Of a stretch of 34,477 nucleotides of DNA, positions 1 through 8,100 are shown piece after piece. Under the pieces are notes generated by a model. That model made no database searches, was not told the origin of the DNA, and saw only the letters and a list, made by a program, of their open reading frames with translations. Origin of the DNA: Kiritimatiellia bacterium. GTDB lineage: Bacteria > Verrucomicrobiota > Kiritimatiellia > JAFGHX01. The first letter of the stretch is position 1, and each line of letters begins with the position of its first letter. The stretch spans positions 1 through 34,477 of the forward strand of contig JAFGHX010000381.1 of assembly GCA_016929905.1 (NCBI GenBank), read 5' to 3'. Made by a program: the position numbers and the translations under genes.

Positions 1-20
1 GGGTCTGAAATCCGAATGTA

Positions 21-42
21 GGACGGGCTTTCCAGCCCGTCC
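21..42. repeat. Short intergenic hairpin (9-bp stem, TTCC loop)
   Basis: GGACGGGCT and AGCCCGTCC form a perfect 9-bp stem around the loop TTCC. It lies beyond the end of the FecR-domain gene, which is transcribed toward it. No T-tract follows on either strand, so a classic intrinsic terminator is unlikely. A second weaker element (CCCGA-T-TCGGG) sits at about 74-84. The hairpin belongs to the set of similar GC-rich intergenic hairpins in this window. Confidence 0.6.
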
Positions 43-130
43 CGTGCACTCACGAGTTGAAGCCTCGCCCGGCCCCGATTCGGGCCTGATCTGACAGCAT
101 GGGCGAAATCCCCGGGAAATCCGTCAAGTC

Positions 131-2197
131 TCAAGGCAGCCGCGCCTCCTCCGTGCCCGGCGCCGGGCCCGCCTCGGCGGCCCCGTAGACGCTACCTGCG
201 CCGCCGGAGCGCGAAACCCCGAAGAAATCGGTGTCCAGGCAGGCCGGAATACGTTCGAGAGTGGTAAGGGCCGAGGGGCGCAACCGCAGATCGGGCGGTT
301 CACCGTTGATGACGCGCGGCCAGCCGTCGGCGTCCGGCGCACCCAACTGCCAGGCCTGGCCTGGATCGAAAGACAGAAACATATCAGGCGTGGCGTCGAG
401 CTTGTTGTGCACCAGCTGCGCCGTACCGCCGTCGCGGGTCCCGATCGGCGCGTCGGCCAGATTGCCTGCGATCCGTGTGCCCTCCGTCTGCCATCGCACC
501 TCAATCGCGCAGCGGAAATTGTCATTGCACAGAATCGTGTTGTGCAGCACAAGCGTGTTCCGCGAGCCCCACAGCGTGATCGGGGCGTCCGCCCCCTCAC
601 GCTGTGTCGTGCCGTCCGGTTTGCGGAACTCCCGGTCGAAGTAGTCTCGCGCGTAGCAGACGAAGTTGTTCGATATCCGGCCGTTCTCATGGTCGCCCGG
701 CCCGGTCACGCCGAAACCTACGGCCCGGTTGCAGTTGACAAACATGTTCCCGTTCACGACCGTCCCGGCCGATCGGTCTCTGGCGTTGACGGCCGGGAAG
801 TAGAAAAACGCGTGCTCGGCGCGCGCGACGGCGGTCAGGTTCCGAAACAGGGAATGCTCAATCCGCCAATCCCGCCCCTCCAACAGGTCGACCCCGCCGT
901 GCATGCCGGAGGCGGGGTCGAGCTTGTCGTGCTCGAACACGCAGTACTCGACCACGCCGTCGTCGCAGCCCGCGCCGGCCTTGAGCAGCGTCTCGCCGCC
1001 GTTGAACAAGCGGCAATGGTAAAGCCGTACGGCCCTGCACTGCCGGCCGCCGGTGAGCTGGATCGGGTGGTTCCTGGATTCGCCGATGGACAGATCGGCG
1101 AACAGGACGTTCTGTGCGTTATGGACGGCGAACACGTTGCCCCATTCGTGCGGCTTGCCCATGCCGTTGCCGAGCACGACGGCGTCGCGAAAGTCCGACG
1201 TCGCGCCCCGAACCGCAACGTCGTGCACGTTGTCCAGCACAAACGTCTGGCCGCGATAGGTGCCCGGCTGAAGCCGGATCGTCGTGCGGCTGCGCAGCCC
1301 TCGCACCGCCGCCGCCAGCTCGGCCGACGTGCGCACGTCGACCACACGGTGCCCGGCCGGGATCGGCGGGCGCGTGCGGGCGGGCGGCACCTCCCACGGC
1401 CGCACGGCAAGCGGAGCCGGGGGCGGAACCGGCGGCGGTTCGTCCGCGAACGGCACGGGCTCCAGCTTGACGCCCTCGGCGGCGACAGCCGTCCGCCCGC
1501 TTTCCACGACGACGGCGGCGCCGTCGGAGAGCCGCACGAACGCGACGCGCCCTTCCACGGTCCGGATCCGCGTCGCGCCTTGGTCCACGCGAACGGAGAA
1601 CGTGGTGCCCAGAACCGTGGCGGTCGCCTGCGGGGTCCGCACAACGAACGAACGCCCGGTCGTACGCGGCCGAACCGATGCCGTCAGCCCGCCCACGTGC
1701 AGAAACGCGAGACCGGCACGACGATCCCCCTCGACCGTCATCCTGCTGCTGCCGTGCAACTCGACCTGCGACCCGTCGGCGTAGACGATAATCGCCTGCG
1801 CCCACGCGTCCGCACACGTCAGCTCCGTGCCCGTCCGCAGCGCTTGCCCGGCAGTCGCGGGCCGCCCGGCACAACGGACCGGCCCTTCAGCACGCGCGAG
1901 CGTCGCCACCGGCGCCTGCATGAAAACGCGCGCCGCGAACCACGCGCCGGCAAGTACGAGTGCCGACGCGGCCAACGCTATCAGGCGCGGGACACTCGAA
2001 CGCGATACCCGAATCTGCTGCCCGAGCGGCACGCGCGGCCGCGCCGCGGCACGGGGCCGGACCGGCGGCCGAATCCCGCATCGGACAAGAAGCGCGGCAA
2101 TAAAGCGCTCGTCGCCGGCGCCGGCGCCGGCCCCCGCCCGCGCGAGTTCGCGCAACAGCCCGTGCATGGCCAACTGATCGCCGCGTTCCGTGCTCAT
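131..2197 (-). CDS. FecR-domain membrane protein with C-terminal right-handed beta-helix
   Basis: A 688-aa protein that probably senses something in the envelope and may regulate the sigma factor encoded just upstream. Residues 1-70 are cytoplasmic-like, 71-93 form one hydrophobic membrane segment, and about 120-235 are a FecR domain (FVVRTPQATATVLGTTFSV is the diagnostic stretch). A proline-rich linker at 250-280 leads into a pectin-lyase-type parallel beta-helix, about 282-640, starting VVDVRTSAELAAAVRG and with repeated N/G-rich turns. I chose the ATG at 2197 because it overlaps the sigma-factor stop as ATGA, implying translational coupling; the frame is open further upstream. In classic FecR systems the membrane protein controls its sigma factor; here that role is inferred from coupling alone. 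I see no known anti-sigma zinc-finger motif. The beta-helix could bind polysaccharide, and catalytic residues cannot be assigned. Confidence 0.85.
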   Translation of the reverse strand: MSTERGDQLAMHGLLRELARAGAGAGAGDERFIAALLVRCGIRPPVRPRAAARPRVPLGQQIRVSRSSVPRLIALAASALVLAGAWFAARVFMQAPVATLARAEGPVRCAGRPATAGQALRTGTELTCADAWAQAIIVYADGSQVELHGSSRMTVEGDRRAGLAFLHVGGLTASVRPRTTGRSFVVRTPQATATVLGTTFSVRVDQGATRIRTVEGRVAFVRLSDGAAVVVESGRTAVAAEGVKLEPVPFADEPPPVPPPAPLAVRPWEVPPARTRPPIPAGHRVVDVRTSAELAAAVRGLRSRTTIRLQPGTYRGQTFVLDNVHDVAVRGATSDFRDAVVLGNGMGKPHEWGNVFAVHNAQNVLFADLSIGESRNHPIQLTGGRQCRAVRLYHCRLFNGGETLLKAGAGCDDGVVEYCVFEHDKLDPASGMHGGVDLLEGRDWRIEHSLFRNLTAVARAEHAFFYFPAVNARDRSAGTVVNGNMFVNCNRAVGFGVTGPGDHENGRISNNFVCYARDYFDREFRKPDGTTQREGADAPITLWGSRNTLVLHNTILCNDNFRCAIEVRWQTEGTRIAGNLADAPIGTRDGGTAQLVHNKLDATPDMFLSFDPGQAWQLGAPDADGWPRVINGEPPDLRLRPSALTTLERIPACLDTDFFGVSRSGGAGSVYGAAEAGPAPGTEEARLP

Positions 2198-2739
2198 CCG
2201 TCCGCTCCTGCCGTCTCCGCTGCCCCGCCCAGCTTCCTTTCCACACAGGCCAGCAGCGCCGCGCGGACCCGCTCCAGCCGCTTGCGAACGGCCGCCTCCG
2301 AAACGGACAGCCGTGCGGCAATCGCGCGGCCGCTGAGCCGCCTGAAGTAAAACCACTCCACGAGCCGGCGTCCCCCGCCCTCAAGAGCAGCCAGACACTT
2401 TTGCAGGGCGGCCAGCGCGTCGCCGCGGTCCTCGTCCCACGCGTTGTCCCACTGCCGGTGCCGGGCCTCGATGGCCGTCAACGTCGCCTCGTCCAGCGGC
2501 TGCTCCCGGCGCGACTTCACCCACTCGAGATACTTGCGCCGGACAATCCCGCGCATCCAGTTGCCGAAATCGCGGGAGGGGTCAAACTGCTCGAACTTGC
2601 GGTAGGCGACCAGGAACGCTTCTTGCACCAGGTCCTCGGCGGTGTGGGGGGTGTCGACCAGCGACAAGGCGTAGGCCAACACCCGACGATGATGCTGGCG
2701 CGCCACGATCTCGAATGCCTTGTCCAACGGCGTGCTCAT
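2194..2739 (-). CDS. ECF-like RNA polymerase sigma factor (Rhodopirellula/Verrucomicrobium type)
   Basis: A 181-aa sigma-70 family protein with only regions 2 and 4. Region 2 covers about 10-85, with HTAEDLVQEAFLVAYRKFEQ and GNWMRGIVRRKYLEW as the core-binding and -10-recognition helices. Region 4 covers about 115-170, with LSGRAIAARLSVSEAAVRKR as the helix-turn-helix. Length and the region 2 wording fit the small sigma factors expanded in planctomycetes and verrucomicrobia. A GGGAG ribosome site lies 8 nt before the ATG. The stop overlaps the FecR gene start by 4 bp, so the two are made together. It should direct polymerase to a small envelope- or glycan-related regulon; target promoters are unknown. 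Confidence 0.92.
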   Translation of the reverse strand: MSTPLDKAFEIVARQHHRRVLAYALSLVDTPHTAEDLVQEAFLVAYRKFEQFDPSRDFGNWMRGIVRRKYLEWVKSRREQPLDEATLTAIEARHRQWDNAWDEDRGDALAALQKCLAALEGGGRRLVEWFYFRRLSGRAIAARLSVSEAAVRKRLERVRAALLACVERKLGGAAETAGADG

Positions 2740-2774
2740 CCGGCCGCTCCCAGAGTGTGCCCCCCTTCAGTATT

Positions 2775-2788
2775 GGCCCAATCGGGCC
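2775..2788. repeat. Small inverted repeat between URO-D gene and sigma factor
   Basis: GGCCC-AATC-GGGCC forms a 5-bp stem in the 84-bp gap between the URO-D stop and the sigma-factor start. A run of six T on the minus strand comes before the hairpin rather than after it, so this does not have the order of an intrinsic terminator. Its role is unknown. Confidence 0.35.
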
Positions 2789-2823
2789 GTGTGTGACAGC
2801 AAAAAACGAGGTTGGACAGACTC

Positions 2824-3810
2824 CTACGCCGCCGCCGGACGCCGGAGCGGGTAGAAGCCGTGCTCCGCCACGGTCCGGTTGAACGCCGCAATGTGCGGCT
2901 CGGGGAACGGCATGCCCTGGTCCGGGCGGCAGAAGTAGCCGCCGTCCCGGCCGAGTTGCCAGAGCCGTTGCCGGGTCTCTTCCTGAATCGCCTCGAGCGG
3001 GCCCTGCATGATCGTGTGGGTCGATACCCCGCCGGCGATCGCCATGCGGCCCCGGGTCCGCGCCCGCACAACGTCCAGATCGTTCGCCGAAGCCTGGATG
3101 GGATTGAGGACGTTCACGCCCAGATCCATGAACACATCCAGGATCGGCTCGATGTGCCCGCACGAATGAAACCCGATCCAGATGCCGTTGCGCTTGTACA
3201 GGTCGAACAGCCGGCGATACTCCGGAACGAGAAACTCTTCGAGTATCTCCCGGCTGAACAACAGGCCGCGCTGCGAACCGAGATCATCGCCCAGCCCGGC
3301 GAATTCGAGCCCGACGGCCAGATAGTGCCGCGCGATGCCAAGCTGGAAATCCATCACCGCGTGAAAGACGGCCTTCACCGCGTTGGGCTCGTCCATAAAC
3401 CCGATCATCAGATTGTCCATCCCGACCAGATTGTAGGATCGCTCCCAAAGCGTCTCCCGGTGACTGCCCGTCAGGAATTTGCCCTCACGATCCGCCTGCT
3501 CCGCTTTCTCATAAATCTGAGCGCATATCCGCGGATCGTCGGGATCGGGAAACGAAAAGCTGTCGACCTTGCGCAGATCGCTCAGCGGGTGTTCCCGCGC
3601 CATGCCCATCACCCCCTCCAGCGCCTTCTGCCAGCCGATACCCCAGATGTCATGCCACCGCGTGCCGACCGGCGAGTGGTGGCCCCCTTCCCCGCTGAAC
3701 GGCTGGTGGTTCACCCCGAAATACGAACAGTCGGCCGAGGGCGGTCCCCCTACGATCCGCTCCGGACAGCCGAACCGCATGATCTCCAACGCATTCTCCT
3801 TCGGTGTCAT
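2824..3810 (-). CDS. Uroporphyrinogen decarboxylase (URO-D) family protein
   Basis: A 328-aa URO-D superfamily protein. The family includes haem-pathway decarboxylases and zinc methyltransferases (MtaA, MtbA, CmuA) that move methyl groups from corrinoid proteins to thiols. HSCGHIEPILDVFMDLGVN at about 215-233 carries the His/Cys residues where the methyltransferases bind zinc, and GDDLGSQRGLLFS at about 174-186 is another typical block. Because the N-terminal RxxRQAGR motif of true HemE is absent, a methyltransferase-like or uncharacterised catabolic role is more likely than haem synthesis. The ATG at 3810 has GGAGG 6 nt upstream; an ATG 10 codons earlier lacks this. It is divergent from an AraC regulator, which probably controls it. 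No corrinoid protein is nearby. Confidence 0.85.
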   Translation of the reverse strand: MTPKENALEIMRFGCPERIVGGPPSADCSYFGVNHQPFSGEGGHHSPVGTRWHDIWGIGWQKALEGVMGMAREHPLSDLRKVDSFSFPDPDDPRICAQIYEKAEQADREGKFLTGSHRETLWERSYNLVGMDNLMIGFMDEPNAVKAVFHAVMDFQLGIARHYLAVGLEFAGLGDDLGSQRGLLFSREILEEFLVPEYRRLFDLYKRNGIWIGFHSCGHIEPILDVFMDLGVNVLNPIQASANDLDVVRARTRGRMAIAGGVSTHTIMQGPLEAIQEETRQRLWQLGRDGGYFCRPDQGMPFPEPHIAAFNRTVAEHGFYPLRRPAAA

Positions 3811-3855
3811 CCTCAACCTCCTCGAGAAAGAAGCTGACATTCCCCACTTCTATGC

Positions 3856-3896
3856 TAGACTGTCGAAACGAGCTATATCTACCGCATTTCAGTCTA
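3856..3896. promoter_or_regulatory. Candidate AraC-regulator operator (inverted repeat)
   Basis: The 91-bp region between the divergent URO-D and AraC genes has TAGACTG at 3856-3862 and its inverse CAGTCTA at 3890-3896, centres 34 bp apart, about three helical turns. A TATATC-like -10 for the AraC gene sits between the arms without a good -35, as is common at activator-dependent promoters. That this is the AraC site is inference. Confidence 0.4.
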
Positions 3897-3901
3897 CAAC
3901 T

Positions 3902-4795
3902 ATGCAGAATCGATCAGACATACCGCGTCAAATCCGCCGTACTCATTTTGAGATTCCCGCGGATTTCCCCGTGGTTCTGCTCCGGGAGCACCGGCCGCAG
4001 ACCGAACCGTTGACCTACCTGCACATTCACAATGCGCTTGAACTCGGCTACTGCCACGAAGGGGCGGGCGTCTACGTGGTGGAGGACAAGATCCAGCCGT
4101 TCGAGGCGGGCGACGTATCGGTAATCGACGAGACGGAAGTGCATCTGGCGCGGAGCGCGGCCGCCACGGGGAGCCGATGGCAATTCATCCTGTTGGATCC
4201 GATCCCGCTGTTCGGCGCGGAGATTGAGGCCGAACTGCCGCGCGCAGGTCTGGGCCTGTCGGGGCCGCGGTTCTGCAATATCGTCTCGCATCGGCGGCAC
4301 CCGGCGATCGCGGATGCGATGCGCACCGTGCTCCGCGAACTGGAGGCACAGGCGCCGGGCTATCGCGCCGTGGTGCGCGGCCGGTTGTTGAGCCTGGTTG
4401 CCGAGGTCGGCAGATTGATGCCGGCAGGCAACACGCCGCCCAGCCCGAAGCGCGCCTCGACACTGCGGCGCATAGCGCCCGCTCTGAGGCAGGTGGCCGA
4501 GCGCTACGCCGAGCCGCTGTCGGTCGGATCGCTGGCCCGGGCCTGCGGCGTGAGCGAGGTGACGCTGCGCCGGCTGTTCCGGGCGGGCGTCGGGAAGTCG
4601 CCCCGGGAGTATGTCACGGCAGTCCGCCTTCAGATGGCCGCCTCGTTGTTGGCCGCCACCGAACAGCCTGTCCTGGACATCAGCCTGGCCGTGGGTTACT
4701 CAAGCCTGTCGAGTTTCAACCGTCACTTCCGAAGGATGATGGGCATGCCGCCGCGCGCCTGGCGGCAGCGGACCGTCGGCCAGAGGGGTTCATAG
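3902..4795 (+). CDS. AraC family transcriptional regulator with N-terminal cupin domain
   Basis: A 297-aa one-component regulator. Residues about 20-150 form a cupin-like effector domain (LTYLHIHNALELGYCHEGAG, then FEAGDVSVIDETEVH). Residues about 195-295 carry the two AraC helix-turn-helices: LSVGSLARACGVSEVTLRRL and LDISLAVGYSSLSSFNRHF, the usual signature. Length is normal for the family. The ATG at 3902 was chosen because the cupin fold starts soon after it and the upstream frame has no family-like sequence; no clear Shine-Dalgarno precedes it, so the start is less certain than the domains. It is divergent from the URO-D gene and probably activates it in response to a sugar or sugar-derived compound, which the sequence does not identify. 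Confidence 0.9.
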   Translation: MQNRSDIPRQIRRTHFEIPADFPVVLLREHRPQTEPLTYLHIHNALELGYCHEGAGVYVVEDKIQPFEAGDVSVIDETEVHLARSAAATGSRWQFILLDPIPLFGAEIEAELPRAGLGLSGPRFCNIVSHRRHPAIADAMRTVLRELEAQAPGYRAVVRGRLLSLVAEVGRLMPAGNTPPSPKRASTLRRIAPALRQVAERYAEPLSVGSLARACGVSEVTLRRLFRAGVGKSPREYVTAVRLQMAASLLAATEQPVLDISLAVGYSSLSSFNRHFRRMMGMPPRAWRQRTVGQRGS

Positions 4796-4805
4796 GCAGG
4801 CTGGG

Positions 4806-4970
4806 TCAGCGGAGTTCCAGCCCGGCCGGTGTGGCCGGCGGCTCGTCGGTTGCCAGCTGCTGAAGCTCGGCCCCGCTCAGGACCCGGTCGTACATGCGAA
4901 CCTCGTCGATCAAGCCGTTGAGAAAGGTACCCGCACCGAGCGCTCCGCGTGCGCCGATTGTCACGGGAAA
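4806..4970 (-). pseudogene. Remnant of a LamG (concanavalin-like) domain
   Basis: The minus strand encodes VTIGARGALGAGTFLNGLID followed by EVRMYDRVLSGAELQQLATD, the C-terminal strands of a laminin-G-like domain as found at the ends of large PVC surface proteins. The same frame stays open to about 5102, but that part does not look like LamG and holds an inverted repeat. The rest of the domain and any signal peptide are missing, so this is best read as a decayed gene end. A short expressed protein of up to 98 aa cannot be excluded. The 349-bp gap 4796-5144 holds nothing else I recognise. Confidence 0.55.
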
Positions 4971-5022
4971 AGGGTGCAGGGATTTCGACAAGAAATGGAT
5001 CCGAAAACGCGCATCGCCAGGA

Positions 5023-5049
5023 ACCGGCAGGGGCAGGTGACCTGCCGGT
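5023..5049. repeat. Inverted repeat next to LamG remnant
   Basis: ACCGGCAGG (5023-5031) and CCTGCCGGT (5041-5049) form a perfect 9-bp stem with a 9-nt loop; an alternative smaller hairpin GGCAGG-TGA-CCTGCC overlaps it at 5032-5046. It lies where the LamG-like protein similarity has ended. Confidence 0.5.
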
Positions 5050-5144
5050 AAGGCTTCCTGTCTTGGCCCGGAGGCAGGGCCGGCCGTCCGGTCATAGCGC
5101 ACGCCCCTGTCATGCGCGCAGCAGCTGCCTGCCGGGGGCGTCTC

Positions 5145-8100
5145 CTACCGCGTGAGACGATTGCCGGCTTCGTCGATCAGCGTCTTGCCGTTGTCCTTGA
5201 TCTGCAGAGCGATCTCGCCCAGCACCAGCCGCGAACCGGATACGCTGCCGGTGCCCGAACTGGTATCCTTTTCCCCGTCCGGTCCGGTGGAAACGAAGGT
5301 ATAGCTCACTTTCGTTCCGGCCTGCTTGATGGTCAGCGAGACGGTTGCGTAGAGGGTCTGCCCCCCCGCCTCGAAGACCGGAATGCGGCCCTTGAACGTG
5401 CCGGCAACATTCACCACGGCCGGGGCAGTGGCCGGCGGCTTGGCCGGCGGCTTGGCGGCCGGCGGTCCCGACGTCTTGGGCGGCGGCTGGACTGTCTGCG
5501 CCGGCGGCCGGGGCTGAATCGGCTGGGCCGATGTCTTGGGCGATTGCGGGGCCGGCGGCGCCGGCGTCTTGCGAGGTTGCTGCGTCGTTTGAGCCGGCGG
5601 CCGGCTCTGAACCGGCGCCTTGGCCGTCGCATTCGTTTGTACAGACGGTGCGGCGGCCGGGCTCTTGCCGGGCGGCTGCTGGCTCGCCCGGACAGGCGCG
5701 TCGTTCGTCTTCGGCTTGGCGGCCAACCGCGTTTCGGCATCGCGGATTTGCTTGGCGAGCGCGTCGGTCGGGTTCAGTTGGTGGGCCGCCTTGTACTTGG
5801 CCAACGCGCCGGACACGTCGCCGTTCTGCTCCAACCCGCGCCCCTCCGCGACCAACGCCCCGGCTTTCTTCTCGTTCTCGGCCCGTTCCGCGGCCGCCTT
5901 GATGCTGGCCTTGAGTTGCGTTATCTTCGTACGCACAGCGCCGTCCGGGACGAGCGCCAGGGCGGCTTCATACTTCGCGAGCGCGCCGGCCAGGTCGTTC
6001 TTGCCCTCCAGTTGCCGGGCTTCGGCAACCCGGGCCAGAAACTCACGCTGCTTGCGCTCCATGGCCTCCAGCGTCTGGGCGGCCGTCACGACGGGGCCGT
6101 AGCGCGCGTTCTGCTGCTGAGCGGGACGCAACGCGTTGCGGGCGTCATCGACTGTCCCTTTGGCGACCGCATCGTCGAAACGGCGCAGCGCCTCCTGGAT
6201 GGCCCGGCGTTGGCTGGTCAGGTTGGCCTGCAAGGAAGCCACGTCCGTGTTCCGCGGCTGCGCCCGCGCGAGGCCGCCCACCCGCTCAATGGCTTCGTCG
6301 AGCCGGCCCTGGCTGGCTTCCGCACGAGCCTTGGCCAGTTCAGCGGCCACGTTCACCGTCACGGTCTTGGCGGAATCCGCCGCCACGCTGAGCCGGCCGG
6401 AGCCCGCGCCCAGTTCGATGCCGCGATCATCGGTAACCTTGACGCTGAGGGTGTAGGAACCCGGCTGGCCGGCGCTGACGCGGGTCTCGCGGCTGCCGGG
6501 ACTGTATACGGAGCACCCCTCAGGCGCAGCGCGCCACTCGTAGCGCACGGTACGCGCGGGCTGCGGCGCCACGCTCACGCTGAAGAAGACTTCCTGATTC
6601 ATGACCGTGCCGCCGGAGTCGACCTCCACGAGACCCTTGGCTGCCTCGCTCCACACGCGCGGCTTGGGGCCGGGATAGCGCGGGCCGATGACGGCGACCT
6701 GATACGGCTTGGCCGTGACCGCGGCCTTGACCTCGCCCAGATCGTCACCGTAGTGCTGCAGCCGGGCCATGGCCCTGACGGTCGCCGGCTGCGTGTTCAG
6801 CGTGTAGAGCACGATTTCACGCGAATCCTTCGATTCCGTGACCCGCTTGACGTTCGCCGGCAGGTCCCACCGGCAGTCCAGCTCGGGCAGTTCGGGTTTG
6901 ACGCCGAGCTTCAGCTTGACCTCCTCGCCCACCAGCGGGGAGGCCGGGCTGCATTCGAGGGTGAGCTTGGGCGGAACGACCTCCACTTCGACCGGCTCCG
7001 AAGACGCGACGGTCTTGGCGACTGCCCCTTCCCGGCGCAGCACGTCGACCCACACGCGTACCTTCTGCGGCCGCAGGAAGCGGGCGGTGGCCGCCGAAGC
7101 GCCGGCGCGGCCGGTCCATTCCACCTCGGGATGCGGCTGCCAGGAGAACTCGAGCCCACCCTCCTGGGTGGCCTTGCCGCCGATCTGAACCTTCGCGTTG
7201 AGGCTGGCCGTGCTGCCGACCGGTACGGGCTCGCGCGGGATGCCTTCGACCGTTACCTGTAGGTCCCCGCAGCCGAACGTGGCGGACGCCTGCCCGAGCG
7301 CGCGGCCTCCGGCACCGGTGACTTTGACGACGACCGTGAATGTTCCGTTCACCGTCGGCGTGAACTCGGCGGTCCCTTCGGAGGACTTCGTGGCGCCGGT
7401 CCAGGCGAACGAGAGCGGATCGTCCTCGTTAACCGTGTTCTCGACCCATGCCAGGAGCTTGACGGTTTCCCCGCGCGCCAACGTGCCCTTGTCCGGCGTG
7501 AGGCGCAGCGTGACTTTGGGGCCCACTTGCGGCACGTACCCGCATTCGGCGGGCGACGGGGCCTGCTGCGGCCGTTCGCCGTAGCCGTCGGCCCACCCCT
7601 TGTGCCAGGCTGTAGCGATGACCGGATCATGCGTGCAGACCCTGTACTTGGGGGCGCCCGGCGCAGGCCGCGTCCTGTCCTTCTTGACCACCGTCCAACG
7701 CCCGCTCTCATCCATCTGCATGTCGTTCATGCTGGGCATGTTGTCTTCCAGGCGGGCGATATTGCCCCAGTGGTATCCGTCCTTGTAGGCCGCGTTCACC
7801 CAGTTGTTCACCGCACCTATGCCGACGATCGGATACAGCTTCATGGCCGCACCGAAATCCGTGTTCGAGGCCAGCCTGGCCTGCGTGTAAGCGGTCTGGA
7901 GTTCCTGCAGCGCCGGCACGCGCGACGCTCTGCTTGCCTGCTCGTCGTCGTAGCCGCGCGCGAACGCGAAGCCGAGCACGCCGTTGTGGCAGTAGGCGGG
8001 CAGCGTGAAGCGCCAGTCGATGACGCCGCTGCCGGTGGCTTCCTGGCCTTCGGCGGCGATCGTCCGGCCCGCGGCGTAGGCGGCCGATATCTCCTGCACG

